This document shows positions 52,201-64,000 of a stretch of DNA of 64,000 nt, piece after piece (the first letter of the stretch is position 1; every line of letters begins with the position of its first letter). The position numbers and the translations under genes were made by a program. Source of the stretch: Trissonchulus latispiculum (taxonomy: Eukaryota > Nematoda > Enoplea > Enoplida > Ironidae); assembly GCA_030248195.1 (NCBI GenBank), contig JASAND010019988.1, forward strand, positions 108,499 through 172,498, in the 5' to 3' direction. Below the pieces are notes generated by a model. It was not told the DNA's origin, ran no database searches, and saw only the letters and a program-made list of their open reading frames with translations.

Positions 52201-52979
52201 GTTTCTACCTTTACTTGACAGGGAAGGACGGAACCTTCGAGAACCACCTGGCTCACCCTCTGCATCTACATGGCCGGTGGTCTGTTGCAATGGTAGACCT
52301 TATCTACCCTCACACGTGGAAAGCCGTAAACTCCAGTGCAGACACATTCATTATAGTCCTGTTTGATGCAAAGGAGCGGAAAGTAGCCAATATACCCAGG
52401 CGAAGATACTATAGTCTTCATGACCTGATAAACGCCATCAACATTACCATCCAGTCAATTCTTAATGAACGACAGGAATCACCTCCTATACGTTTCGTCT
52501 ATGATCAGGAAAAGGATCGAGTCTACCTGGACCTATACGAGAGCCAAGAGCACCTTGAAAGACCAAATTTCGGTTTTGTCCAATTTGCTCCTACTATCGT
52601 GCGCATGCTTGGCTTTGACTCGCAGAAATTCAGTGTTGAGGATGGTAGTAATGCCTTGAGGACAAAGAAGTTTTACGCACAGCGCCCACCCAACCTTAAC
52701 TACCATTACCTTCAAGTCCATTGTGACATCGTGAAAGAACAACTGGTGGGCACAACTACCGGTAATCTACTGGCAGTGGTAAAGGCGGGTGAAGAGTATG
52801 GGGATACCATTCAGCACTCTCCTGAACCTCACTACGTCCCTGTGAATAAGCATGTGATCAATAGCATTAAAGTCCATATAAACAATCACATTGGCAGGAG
52901 TGTACACTTTGAGTATGGTAGTATAGTTATCAAGTTACACTTCAAGAATGAGGACCAGATATCATCCCGAAACCGTTGA
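52197..52979 (+). CDS. Penton-type minor capsid protein, copy 2
   Basis: The product is 260 residues starting MSFYLYLTGKDG. The same fold signatures occur at both ends as in copy 1, but overall similarity is modest, so the duplication is old. Two different penton-like proteins could occupy vertices together, or one may be a spike base. The frame is intact and overlaps the pVI-like gene at its 3' end. Confidence 0.82.
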   Translation: MSFYLYLTGKDGTFENHLAHPLHLHGRWSVAMVDLIYPHTWKAVNSSADTFIIVLFDAKERKVANIPRRRYYSLHDLINAINITIQSILNERQESPPIRFVYDQEKDRVYLDLYESQEHLERPNFGFVQFAPTIVRMLGFDSQKFSVEDGSNALRTKKFYAQRPPNLNYHYLQVHCDIVKEQLVGTTTGNLLAVVKAGEEYGDTIQHSPEPHYVPVNKHVINSIKVHINNHIGRSVHFEYGSIVIKLHFKNEDQISSRNR

Positions 52980-53334
52980 AGACTGGCACCTCCACCTGAT
53001 ACAAAGAGGTTCTGGCTTCTATGCCGGCCAACGCTATCAGAGAGGAGATGGCCTGGGCAGCCTCCTTAGAGGAATTGGACGCTTCATTTGGCCAGTAGTA
53101 CGGCGTGTAGGTCTAGAGGCAGGTAGGCAAGCCTTTCAGACAGCCGGAGATGTGGCTCGCGATTACTTGAATAGAGGTGAAGATCCAAAGGAATCACTCA
53201 AACGGCATGGGAAGGCAGCCATTGGACGCTTGTTGGAGAACAGTGGCAAGGCAATACAGCAGGGTGAAGGCATTGGAAGCAGACCACACAGACGAAGAGT
53301 GAAAAGATTGAAGCGTGACATTTACAGCCCATAA
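52948..53334 (+). CDS. pVI-like membrane-active minor capsid protein
   Basis: This is a 128-residue glycine-rich protein with an amphipathic segment (LGSLLRGIGRFIWPVVRRVGLEAGRQAF) and a KESLKRHGKAAIGRLL helix, as in the adenovirus pVI analogues of adintoviruses. Three QxGxG motifs (QRGSG 19-23, QRGDG 31-35, QQGEG 104-108) fit protease processing at both ends. The C-terminus is very basic (RPHRRRVKRLKR). In adenoviruses the counterpart lyses the endosome membrane; that role here is inferred. Confidence 0.75.
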   Translation: MRTRYHPETVEDWHLHLIQRGSGFYAGQRYQRGDGLGSLLRGIGRFIWPVVRRVGLEAGRQAFQTAGDVARDYLNRGEDPKESLKRHGKAAIGRLLENSGKAIQQGEGIGSRPHRRRVKRLKRDIYSP

Positions 53335-53376
53335 AAACCCACCCTGTGCAATTATAGTATACTAACAATTATTTCA

Positions 53377-54696
53377 ATGGCTAAGCAAGTTGATGAAAAG
53401 TCTATGCCGGGCTTTAAGTCCGAAATGGATCTCTTCTCACTACCACCTACTCAGGTTAGTGTGGAGAGTGGCTATATGGCAGAAATATATCCCCTAAATC
53501 CTGTAACCAGTAATGGTCCATACCTATTCCTCGTGCCTAAGGATTCCTACATGCTTGACCTGAATCGGAACTACCTGTACCTGAAACTACGGATAACTGA
53601 CAGTGATGGGAAGGCAGTAGCAAAGGCAGCCGACGGTAGTATCTCGGTAGCACCCATCAATATGCTAGCAAAAACATTCATCAGACGACTAGTGGTCAAA
53701 CTGTCAGACAAGGAAATTTACAATAGTGGAGACCTTTATCACTATGGAGCCTACCTGGAAACAATTGCCAACTTTGGAAAGGAAGCAAAGACGTCTCACC
53801 TACAGAGTAACCTATTTGCCAAAGACAGTGACTTTAACGATATCAGTACTACGGCAGCTAAGCATCGGGGTATACCATTTACGGATGGTCGCTATGTAGT
53901 CGTGGCAGGACCCCTACACTGTGACCTCTTCAAGCAAGACCGATATCTCCTAAGTGAGTGTCAATTGAGCCTAGAAATCCATCGTAACAGTGACGACATC
54001 CTCCTACAGTCAGCAACCAGTGGATACAAACTTTTAGTCGACGATATCCGTTGGTGTGTATGGAAAGTCAAACCGCAAGACTCGCTCACCATGGCAATTG
54101 AGGGTGTACTGAGAGACCATGAGACTGCCAAATATCCCATCAGAAGAACTAAACTAGTCACCAGGCATATCGCCCCTGGCGTACAGACAGTTGTAGAGAA
54201 TTCCATATTCACTGGTCAACTTCCACGTAGAGTCCTAGTGGCAATGGTCAAGTCAGAGGCATTCAATGGAAGTCAAAAGCAGAATCCTCTCGAGTTCCAA
54301 CATTGTAATGTCAGCGAGATTGCCCTAAAGTATGGTGACGAGTTTGTACCCAAGCAACCAATGAAGATGGCATGGGATAAGTTCCAGTACACAATGCCCT
54401 TCATATACCTCTATGAAGGCAACGATATGGCCGGTTCCACGAAGGGTGCAGACATTTCCTACGAAGACTTTGCCAAAGGGTACACGATATTTGCCTTTGA
54501 CCTGACACCAGACAACGTAGACACTGGAGCAATGCAACTGATCAAGGAAGGTGATGTATCACTGAGGATGCAACTGGAAAAGGCCCTACCCTCGGCTACC
54601 TACCCCCAGGGTGTAGAAATCATTATATACGGTGAATTTGATAACCTCATATCAATAGACTATAACCGAACGCCATTCTTTGACTACGCACTATGA
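53377..54696 (+). CDS. MCP: Double-jelly-roll major capsid protein
   Basis: The 439-residue protein begins with SEMDLFSLPPTQVSVESGYMAEIYPL, the recurrent start of Polinton and adintovirus major capsid proteins. SNGPYLFLVPKDSYMLDL, YLYLKLRITD, FIRRLVVKLSDKEIYNSGDLYHYGAYLET and YLLSECQLSLEIHRN follow in the first half, and IYGEFDNLISIDYNR ends the second. Trimers would form pseudo-hexameric capsomers. The frame is complete. The stop overlaps the protease start (ATGA at 54,693). Confidence 0.9.
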   Translation: MAKQVDEKSMPGFKSEMDLFSLPPTQVSVESGYMAEIYPLNPVTSNGPYLFLVPKDSYMLDLNRNYLYLKLRITDSDGKAVAKAADGSISVAPINMLAKTFIRRLVVKLSDKEIYNSGDLYHYGAYLETIANFGKEAKTSHLQSNLFAKDSDFNDISTTAAKHRGIPFTDGRYVVVAGPLHCDLFKQDRYLLSECQLSLEIHRNSDDILLQSATSGYKLLVDDIRWCVWKVKPQDSLTMAIEGVLRDHETAKYPIRRTKLVTRHIAPGVQTVVENSIFTGQLPRRVLVAMVKSEAFNGSQKQNPLEFQHCNVSEIALKYGDEFVPKQPMKMAWDKFQYTMPFIYLYEGNDMAGSTKGADISYEDFAKGYTIFAFDLTPDNVDTGAMQLIKEGDVSLRMQLEKALPSATYPQGVEIIIYGEFDNLISIDYNRTPFFDYAL

Positions 54697-55178
54697 ACAC
54701 CCTGGAAATCCGAGAGACCTTAAGGAAAGACTGCAAAGTTCCTCTCCTTGGTGTATTTGCAAGTGACGAACTACCACGATACCGCCCAGGATGTCTTGTT
54801 GCTAACACTGAGGCATCCGGTCAGGCTGGTGAACACTGGGTTGCAATGTGGCTAGAGGATAATCGGGTAGAATATTTTGACAGCTACGGACTACCACCTC
54901 TTCTCTTCATGTCATTCATTGGCAACAGGCAGCTACAGTATAATCGCATTCAGTTGCAAGACTTCACTACTGATGTATGTGGAGAGTACTGTATATACTT
55001 CCTTCACCACCGGGCTAGAGGAAGATCGATGGACTCAATTGTCAACTATCTTAGGCGAAGAAGTGATACCAATGATAACATTGTCAAGACCTTTGTTGAT
55101 GGCCTAAGGGTGAGACTAGAACCTACATCTTCCTGTCAGAAATGCCATAAAAAGTCGAGGTGTTCGTTAATTCTCTAA
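54693..55178 (+). CDS. PRO: Adenain-type cysteine protease
   Basis: The 161-residue protein has the adenovirus-protease/Ulp1 catalytic order: H48 (GEHWVAMWL), D63 (VEYFDSYG), an oxyanion glutamine in QLQDFTTDVCGEYC, and nucleophile C96. It should mature capsid proteins at QxGx/G-type sites, and three neighbours carry such motifs. The extra C-terminal Cys-rich tail (SSCQKCHKKSRC) is not needed for catalysis. Start and stop are tightly packed with neighbours. Confidence 0.9.
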   Translation: MNTLEIRETLRKDCKVPLLGVFASDELPRYRPGCLVANTEASGQAGEHWVAMWLEDNRVEYFDSYGLPPLLFMSFIGNRQLQYNRIQLQDFTTDVCGEYCIYFLHHRARGRSMDSIVNYLRRRSDTNDNIVKTFVDGLRVRLEPTSSCQKCHKKSRCSLIL

Positions 55179-55180
55179 CC

Positions 55181-55513
55181 ATGTTGCTACTACTGAGCCT
55201 AATCGCTATAGTGTCGTCTCTAGACATTACAGAGACCGACAATGGTATTCAGCTATCTCAAGGCAATATTTCCACCGTACTAGAAGGTGATCACCTTTAC
55301 CGCCGGCTAGAGGACTGCAGTCTACATCTATGCCGAGAAAGTAATTTAAGTCATCGATCCAACGACTGTCACTATGTCGAATGGGACCACTGTTGGGAGT
55401 ACTGCTACGATACTGACAGGCGCCTACAGTCAATCCACGATAAGATGACTGGTCTTAAGATTACCTCAGAACTTGAATACCTACGTGGTGCACTCACTGA
55501 GTATTATCACTAA
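55181..55513 (+). CDS. Small secreted Cys-rich protein
   Basis: The ATG at 55,181 opens directly into a signal peptide (MLLLLSLIAIVSSLD). The mature part of about 95 residues has five cysteines within about 35 residues (EDC, HLC, NDC, DHC, EYC) and N-glycosylation sites NIS and NLS. The ATG follows the protease stop by 2 bases. No family is recognised. It is likely exported to the secretory pathway and could act outside the cell or on the envelope (inference). Confidence 0.65.
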   Translation: MLLLLSLIAIVSSLDITETDNGIQLSQGNISTVLEGDHLYRRLEDCSLHLCRESNLSHRSNDCHYVEWDHCWEYCYDTDRRLQSIHDKMTGLKITSELEYLRGALTEYYH

Positions 55514-55724
55514 GTATTTCTTGTAATGTATGTCCTATACATTTCGAAACGATTGATTTATTGTAATAATAATGACAATAATAGTGACAATATTAATAAC
55601 TATGATAATTACAATAATAAAAACAGTAATAATTATAACTATAACAATAATAACATCTATAATTTTAACAATAATAACATCTATAGTTTAACAATAATAA
55701 TAATAAACATTTATGACAAAATTA
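55514..55724. repeat. AAT/AAC-rich low-complexity spacer
   Basis: AT-rich sequence with AATAATAAC-type units lies between the convergent small secreted gene and the zinc-finger gene. AATAAA words could serve as poly(A) signals in either direction. This is the place where the rest of a DNA polymerase gene would be expected. Confidence 0.7.
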
Positions 55725-56587
55725 TTAACGTATTACTGATTGTTGTTTCTTACACTGACCAGTCAAACAATACAGGGTAACCAACACATTAGTCACTTCT
55801 TCTACAACAAATTTAGTATTAGGGCGCTGTTGAAATGCCCATTCCATAGGATCTTTACTGTCAATGTCTGCAATGAATTGGTCAACGTCGGATCTGCGTG
55901 AAATCAGGCGGGGAAGGATAAACATGGCAGTATTGTTGCTGGCGTAGTAGTAAATTAGTTCGTCCGTGAGGCGGTCTTTCAGGATGAAACCAAAGGAAAC
56001 ATTCCACTTGGCCTTCTCCTTGTGATCATTGTATACGGAAATGATGTCTTCTTCAATTTCGTTCATGCTCTTGTTCTTCAGGCGAAAGTTGTACTGGTGG
56101 ACAAACTTCTTTATGGACTGGTGGGTTCTTATTCGATGCCAATTCTTCATGTAAAGTATCGTTGAGTCCGGTGGAGGTGTTGTTGGGTCTTCTTCCAGGA
56201 TGTTGGCAGGTTGATGTTGTTCTTCATGATGTTGTTTGAGTAAGGATTCCTGTGGAAACTGAGCTCCACATTGATCACACGTGAAGGTTCTGTTGATGTA
56301 TTCCTTCATTTCTTCCATAAATTGAGAGTGAGCCGTCTTCTTGTGTTGTCGCAGTTCTTTCAGTCCAGGAAAATCTTTGCCACATTTGTCGCATGACGTA
56401 GGCTGGTGTTGACGGCGCATGTGCTTGAGGAGGTCGTGATTTCGTTTGAATGTTGATGAACAATCCAAGCATTCGAACTTCTCTCGTGAATCTGAAACAA
56501 CAAGAATAATATATATAATGGATGTTTAATGAAATTAAAATTGGAAAACATCTGCTGAAATCATCATCGTTATCAAAAGTTAAACCA

Positions 56588-56613
<26 letters not shown>
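55725..56613 (-). CDS. Three-finger C2H2 protein resembling the N-terminus of Polinton DNA polymerase B
   Basis: Exon 1 is 56,598-56,613 (MATLN-) in the right TIR, the intron is 56,492-56,597 (GTAAGTG donor, TTTCAG acceptor), and exon 2 is 55,725-56,491; 260 residues in all. Three C2H2 fingers (FECLDCSSTF..H..H, TSCDKCGKDF..H..H, FTCDQCGAQF..H..H) are followed by a region with KNWHRIRTHQSIKKFVHQYNF, VSFGFILKD, NNTAMFILPRLIS and WAFQQRPNTKFVVEEVTNV. I recall such a region in front of the catalytic domains of animal Polinton PolB proteins. It stops before any exonuclease or polymerase motif. It could be a truncated PolB, or a separate DNA-binding regulator. Confidence 0.75.
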
Positions 56614-58643
<2,030 letters not shown>

Positions 58644-59780
58644 GCTGTCAATTTTATTAGATCGAAAACGGCGCACGGTCACATCGCAACAAAGAAGAAA
58701 GCAAAGCTCGAAAGCCGGAATACTTTAAATATTTAGCACTAGTAACAGATAACATTTATGACTGAAAGTTTCAGAATAGGTCAAACCGTTACTCCACCAG
58801 AGTTGAAAAAACCATTTTGAAAAATCCCATTTTCCCACCAAAATTTGTACTTTGGCGTCCTGCCAAAAACAGTGTAGGTGAGACATATTGTTGCCCACCC
58901 CAAACTTTTTTACTTTGACATGTTGGCAACGTCGGCTGCAGAAATAAAGAGAAGGGCAGGAGCGACGAGCCTATACAGGAAAGTAGGAAATGGTCTGTGA
59001 AGATGCTAAAAATACATAAATAAATAGAAGACACTGTAAGGTTTGATCTAGCATGTTAGGCTAGAGCTGCTTTCACCCGAGGCGGCACCAACCAACCACG
59101 ACAGGAATCAGTGAAAAGCAATGCTTAATCGTAATGTAAGTTATTAGGTTTTCTACCTCGACTATCTTTTAACTCACACTACTCTGTTTAGTGCACTCAA
59201 TTGACAGCGTATCCTATCTTAGACAGAGAAAACTTCAATGGCTACTTGCTTCATAGCTAAACAAGCAGTGCTGTCCAATTTATTATTATATGCGGAAAGT
59301 TTAGATAATTTGTTAATTCAATCGAACAATTTGAAAACTTAGCGCTTTGGTGGCGGTTAATTGAGGTGAATCTATGGAATTCTTGGTGGCACCAATCTGA
59401 GTACCCAAATGATGAGGTCAGATTTGATAGGAGACGTTTCGCAAGTTGTAATCGCAAACATTGTTGGTGAGGTCAGTGTGTAGGTCACAGGAACAGCAAG
59501 TATGTGAAATTCCATTGGACATCTGAGCGACCGGAAAATGATGATCACATTATGCATTTTGAGTGTAAGTAAGTGGTCATGAGGTCAATGCAGGAAACGA
59601 GAGCTTGGAGATTTGCTTGTAGCTCAAAACGGAGTCCAATTTGAGAGGGCATAAGAGTTCCAATTTAAATTGCTAAGCACTGATAGGGGGAAAAGGAAAA
59701 TATGTCGCCCAAAATGCATTTGTGCAATTTTATATTCTTCAAAAATTTAGCAAAGCAACGTACTCCTCGTTTACCGTCAT
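58644..59780. other. Non-coding stretch right of the Polinton
   Basis: Only short frames are present, without domain signals, and no clear repeat is visible. Confidence 0.45.
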
Positions 59781-59784
59781 ACCA

Positions 59785-59998
59785 CTTGCACCCAGACATG
59801 TGCAGGAGGGGAAGTTCTGGAGGGGGTGAGCCGGCGGCCGAAGACCGCCGGAAAACCAGATTTGTCCGGTTTTTTGCCCAAAAACCGGAAAAATTCAGAT
59901 CCTGTGGGTGAGGGACCCCTCTGTGGGCGATGTCCAGGTCTGGGGGGAAGAGGGGTGAAACCCCCCCAAACCCCCCAAGCACATATATGCTTGCACCA
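59785..59998. repeat. G/C-run-rich dispersed repeat, copy B (inverted)
   Basis: This inverted relative of 7338-7535 runs CCAGACATGTGCAGGAGGGG, a GCCGGCGGCCG patch, AAAACCGGAAAAATTC, then CCCCCCAAGCACAT. The shared ends define the unit. Confidence 0.7.
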
Positions 59999-61149
59999 CA
60001 GATTTTACACACACTTTAAAAGACAAAACGTTCCCGGTCTGCGACTGGACAAGGTACAAGCTCTATTTTTGTCAGGAGCAGGGGTAAGCAGGAATAGGTT
60101 TTCCTACTGGAATTTCAAAAGCTTGTTGGCTTCGCCGAAATTTTCGACTAAAGTTTCTTAGTTTTTCTAGAAAATCGATCAAAATCTTAAAATTTTGTCC
60201 AAATTAACAATTTTACTGATAGTTCATTAAAAGTTGTGAGTTTCCATTTAGGGTTAATTCATGCTTATGGTGCCATCCGTAATTTGCCAAGCTGTTCCTG
60301 TGCACCCTTCCCTGCCCGAGCCTAGGTATGTATTTGGGGTCGTTCGGACCGAGGTGATCCTAAACCTCCTTTGCTCACAAATTATATCCACAGCTCCCGG
60401 TGCTTTACCACACTGCTTTTCCTTATGCTGACTACATACATAAGTTCCAGGAGTGAAGATGGATGTGCGTATACGCCCGCTGAAGCGTCCCGAAACGTGC
60501 TACAACGCCATGCTACAATTGGAAGCGTCAAGGCATCAATTCGTAGCATCACACTAAACGCGCATCGGCGCACATCCACTCCACGCGCGTTGAAGTGCGT
60601 CGAAATGCATGCTTTTCTAGACGCAGTACACCATACACTGCAAATATACACAGTACACAATTAAAGAAATGAAACCAACTGAGCCACATGTGCTTCAGGT
60701 GAAAGAGCGGAAGATCGACTACGAACCCAATGTGTACAACTTTTCAACGCACAAGTGCATTGCACACTGCACAGTACACAATATCTATACTGTACTCTAA
60801 AATCACCTTTATCACCTCTCAAATCTGAAAGCAAACTCCAATACTCATATAAATTTTTTCCTTTCAAATGCTCAAATTTACAGACGTAGACTTCCGGGCT
60901 AGACATTCCGATTGTACTGATGGGACCAGTTAACTGTTAACGGTGTATTTCTTTTGGGATCCACAAATCTTTGTTGTTTAGGGAAGAGCAAATTTTCAGG
61001 CAGCTGTTGTTTGCAGGTTAGGGCATCACACCATAGCCGTTTCAAGAGAAACTCTCGAAGGTAGCCGTCGTTACAAACTGAAAATTGGATCAAAGCCGCT
61101 CCTGGGCAGAGGTCTTGCCCTACGTCCGCAAACTTGGCACGACTCCCCA
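59999..61149. other. Non-coding stretch, no gene seen
   Basis: Frames near 60,371-60,664 lie on both strands without domain content. Nothing else is supported. Confidence 0.4.
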
Positions 61150-62150
61150 AAAGATGTTAGATGAGCTATTGCTTAAGGTGCTGGTTTCCTTTCGGGTATT
61201 TTTGACTCCTACGGCTTTAATCCTTTACGCAAAGGGCTAAAACTTACGAAATAACCTATTTCCGTGCTCTTTAACATTTTAGGACCAGTCCCGTATTCTT
61301 AGGCCAAAAGATAAGAAAGTTTTGGTTTTTGGCCTTAAGCTCCCAGTAGGTAGACAAGACACGGGATTGGTTGGTATGGATGGAAAGAGGACTCGAAAAT
61401 GAACATTTTTGCTCTTACAACCTTTGAGCTATCTCCAGTGTTTAAGCCACTATAAGCAAAAAACTGTTTTTAGGGTCAAAAAATGGCCATTTTCGAGGAA
61501 ATCAGTTTTTTCAAAATTACTGCCACATGTTAAGGACAAAATTGGCTTAGTTATACTCAATCGATACATCGTCCAAATGCACATTTTATGAATGCCTATT
61601 AGCTGGACTTTATTGCTTTCAGCTAGAGATTTGGCCGAAAAACCATTTTGGCAAAACTGCGATTATTTTGTTTCGAACATTGATTTCTCAAAAACTACTC
61701 GACGGATTCCGGATATTTTCGGCAGAATCGAAATCCGCACTTCTGCGGAGGGACGTTTTTCTTGGATTGGGCTAAAACGTCTCCAGTTGCGAGAAAACTG
61801 ACTTCAAAGTTGCGAAATTTCGTGTCGCCGCACATTTGCCGAATTTTCTGGAGTATTGAAGCTTGTTGAGCCAAATCCAAAAAAACGTTCCTCGGCCCAT
61901 ATCTCCTCTGCATGATAGCACAAGAAAAAATTTTGGCCGTTTCTTCAGTTTTGAGAAATCGATGTTCAAAAATGTTTGGTCTATATTCATCCTGTTAGAT
62001 GTCAGAACCGCTGAAGATTTCTGCCATTTTTTGCTAATTTTGCCAGTTTCGTAAGCTCATGTAAATCTACAGATAATAAGCTTTAAAACGACGTATAAAG
62101 CTCTTTCTATCTTCCAAAATTGCGAAAGTTATAGCGTTTCAAAGAATCAT
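61150..62150. repeat. Diverged inverted relative of the 3.5-kb TIR element
   Basis: Bases 61,613-61,695 (GCTAGAGATTTGGCCGA..., CAAAACTGCGATTATT) match the reverse complement of 39,526-39,610. Bases 61,272-61,300 (GTGCTCTTTAACATTTTAGG) match the complement near 41,840-41,875. The copy is partial and has lost its ends. Confidence 0.6.
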
Positions 62151-62304
62151 CACAAAAGCACTGCACAAAAGGATACCACCACCTTAAAATGAAATAGATG
62201 AGAGAATGAAAGATGGTAGTTGGTCCTAATTTTTTGTCGTAGCAAGCAAATTTGACTTTCGAGACAATTCCAAAATTTATTTCTAGAAACATTATGGAAC
62301 TGTC

Positions 62305-62370
62305 TGGAAAGTTTTTAATAATATAAATTGCATAAATATAAATAAATAAATAAATATAAATATAAATATG
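62305..62370. repeat. AT-rich TAAA/TATAAA simple repeat
   Basis: A short run of AAATAAATAAATAAATAT units occurs here. Confidence 0.8.
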
Positions 62371-63153
62371 TTTCTGATTGTAGTTCACATTTTCCGAGAA
62401 AAACCACAACATACCTGTCACGAGAAAAATGGCCGAGCTCTCAAAGCTCCTAAGTACTCAACTTATACCAATGAAATTGTAGTAATCAACCGCTTATTTG
62501 GTTGCCAGGTAGCCTTATCCGGTAAACTCAATGTCTGAAATGCTTACAAAATGAGCAGGGTCCGATCCGTCAAACTGTTGCTTTCAGACCTCCGGTTGAT
62601 TCTTCTGGGGTCGGTGATAACTTTGTGCGCTTTAGCGGCAGAAAAGCAAAGGCTAACAGAGCGCGGTTGCAGGCTGCAGAGTACAAAAATGAGACTGACT
62701 CTTTGAGCGAAAACAGCAACGTTTTAAATGTTTACATTGACAGTTCTGTTATGGTGAACTTAGGTGAATAATCACCTCTATTAGCAGCGTTGCAACCCAA
62801 AGTGAAATTAATTATGCGCAATTTCAATCTGGACATTCAATTTTAGAGTTTGGGATTGTAATATCTGGTTTGACTTGAGCAACAGTTTATACAGGGACCG
62901 TACTCACAAAACGAGACAATACAAAATATAAACGTTAGTTAATTTATGCAATAGTTCTGACATCGCTCTCTTCTCAGAAAATGGACTCCTGACCATTTAC
63001 CACTTGAAAATCTTGGTTAGGAAAAGTCAAGACGTTATGAACCATTGGAGAGGTAGATTGACTGGAGGTAGACTGAATTAGATTGGTCATAAGTGAGGTA
63101 GTACGTGAGATAGGGTCAGACTAGAAAGTTAGTATTGACTGTCAACAGTAGTC
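62371..63153. other. Non-coding stretch, no gene seen
   Basis: No supported frame or repeat is visible. Confidence 0.4.
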
Positions 63154-64000
63154 CTAGGGATACGCCAACTGCAGTTGAGGAACGTGCTGCAGAAGTATCC
63201 TCATGAAACGCAGGGTTCCACGACCGGACAAGGTGACACCGTTGTCTCTGTTCAGGTGAGACGGAAAGTCGTCCAATTGATGGAGAGGAATCCGGTGGAC
63301 TGAAGGAAAATGACAGAGGACATTGCGTAATGTCTTTCGAGCGTCCATTACGACGTGGGCTAATGAATCGAGGCGAGGTGGTGGTTCCGTGATGTAGATT
63401 GGAACCTGGAAACGGCTGCTGGCGATCTCCAACACCTTGTAGTACCGTTGTTCTAGATCCAAGTGGTTCTGACGATTGGTGAGGTCATCTACGCCGAGGA
63501 GGAGAAGAATGAGATCGTACGAATGTGGGCTCACCAGGCGAGACAAAATAGCGGCTGCAGAACGGTTGTCGTAAGAATGGGTTAACTCCAGCCGAGGTAC
63601 CTTCTTAACATGTGCACGCTTGTTAAGGAACCTGATGAGACCAGACATAGCAGTATCACACAAAACCAAGATGTTTTCTCCTATATGACCTCTGCGTGGT
63701 AGACTATTCAGTACCAGAGTTGATTCTGATGGGGAGATTCCAACCGAACAGTACTCACGGTAGGCTTGCTCAATACTGTATATTTCTTCAGTCAAATGAA
63801 ATTGTGAGTTCACCTCATGTTCTACATGGGTTACTTCTGCAAGGTAAGGTTTCGTTTCTCTAGGATAGGCCTCAGCGAGTTCTCGCAGGACTAACTTGAC
63901 TGCCGGTCGTAAAGCACGGTCTATTAGAAGTACGGGAATACGGCATCTTGACTTCTCTTCAAGGTATTTGGCAATGGTATCTTCTAGATCTTGAGCGTAA
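63154..64000 (-). CDS. SGNH-hydrolase-like protein, 5' end beyond the window
   Basis: The minus-strand frame is open from the window edge to a stop at 63,154, so only the C-terminal part (at least 280 codons) is seen. The order of blocks fits an SGNH/GDSL fold: a strand-turn NILVLCDTAMSGLIRFL (block I position), YDLILLLLGVDDLTN (block III position) and a final DNGVTLSGRGTLRFMRILL (block V position). The catalytic serine, block-III asparagine and block-V histidine are replaced (CDT, VDD, DNGVT), so enzymatic activity is doubtful. SGNH-like proteins occur in host genes and also in some retroelement ORF1 proteins; neither is shown here. Confidence 0.55.
   Translation of the reverse strand, partial: YAQDLEDTIAKYLEEKSRCRIPVLLIDRALRPAVKLVLRELAEAYPRETKPYLAEVTHVEHEVNSQFHLTEEIYSIEQAYREYCSVGISPSESTLVLNSLPRRGHIGENILVLCDTAMSGLIRFLNKRAHVKKVPRLELTHSYDNRSAAAILSRLVSPHSYDLILLLLGVDDLTNRQNHLDLEQRYYKVLEIASSRFQVPIYITEPPPRLDSLAHVVMDARKTLRNVLCHFPSVHRIPLHQLDDFPSHLNRDNGVTLSGRGTLRFMRILLQHVPQLQLAYP

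Overview
The window is nuclear DNA of an animal, most likely an invertebrate. It is AT-rich and gene-poor, with spliceosomal GT-AG introns, AATAAA signals, microsatellites and many transposable elements. Nothing in it fixes the species. Almost every long reading frame belongs to a mobile element. The exceptions are two related secreted or surface-protein genes (18.5-19.4 kb, frameshifted; 36.1-37.0 kb, intact) and a partial SGNH-like gene at the right edge.

Layout. 1-5.2 kb (minus strand) is the 5' two-thirds of a Ty3/Gypsy-like element. Its order is unusual: gag, nucleocapsid knuckle, an envelope-like glycoprotein, then protease and RT, all in one frame and split by two UAA stops; the RT is broken. 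5.2-18.5 kb is non-coding and holds a tRNA-headed SINE and several fold-back or MITE-like repeats, including a 1-kb GC-rich palindrome. 21.9-27.1 kb has no gene but carries a striking series of perfect stem-loops. 27.2-35.6 kb is a nested stack: a TIR element is split by a decayed BEL/Pao retrotransposon (28,619-35,404, TSD GAAAC), which is itself split by a fragment of a third LTR element. 38.9-43.1 kb holds two more TIR elements.

The most interesting unit is a Polinton/Maverick (adintovirus-like) element at 43,844-58,643 with terminal inverted repeats of about 2-2.3 kb. Its centre is a tight plus-strand virion module: packaging ATPase, pX-like peptide, a conserved minor protein, retroviral-type integrase with chromodomain, two tandem penton-like proteins, a pVI-like protein, double-jelly-roll major capsid protein and adenain-type protease. 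Recurrent QxGx/G motifs in three small virion proteins suggest that the protease matures them. No complete DNA polymerase B is present. The right-hand inward gene is a three-zinc-finger protein that resembles only the N-terminal part of a Polinton polymerase. The left side holds accessory genes not usual for Polintons: a CARD-like protein, a TATA-binding-protein (TBP) homologue, a possible dsRNA-binding protein and small membrane or secreted proteins. Promoter, start codon, first exon and splice donor of both outermost genes lie inside the TIRs, so the two ends are mirror-image expression units.

Functional reading (inference): the element can integrate, build and process capsids, may steer transcription with its own TBP, and may touch host death or immune signalling through the CARD protein. 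It appears to lack its own replicative polymerase and may depend on a helper or the host.
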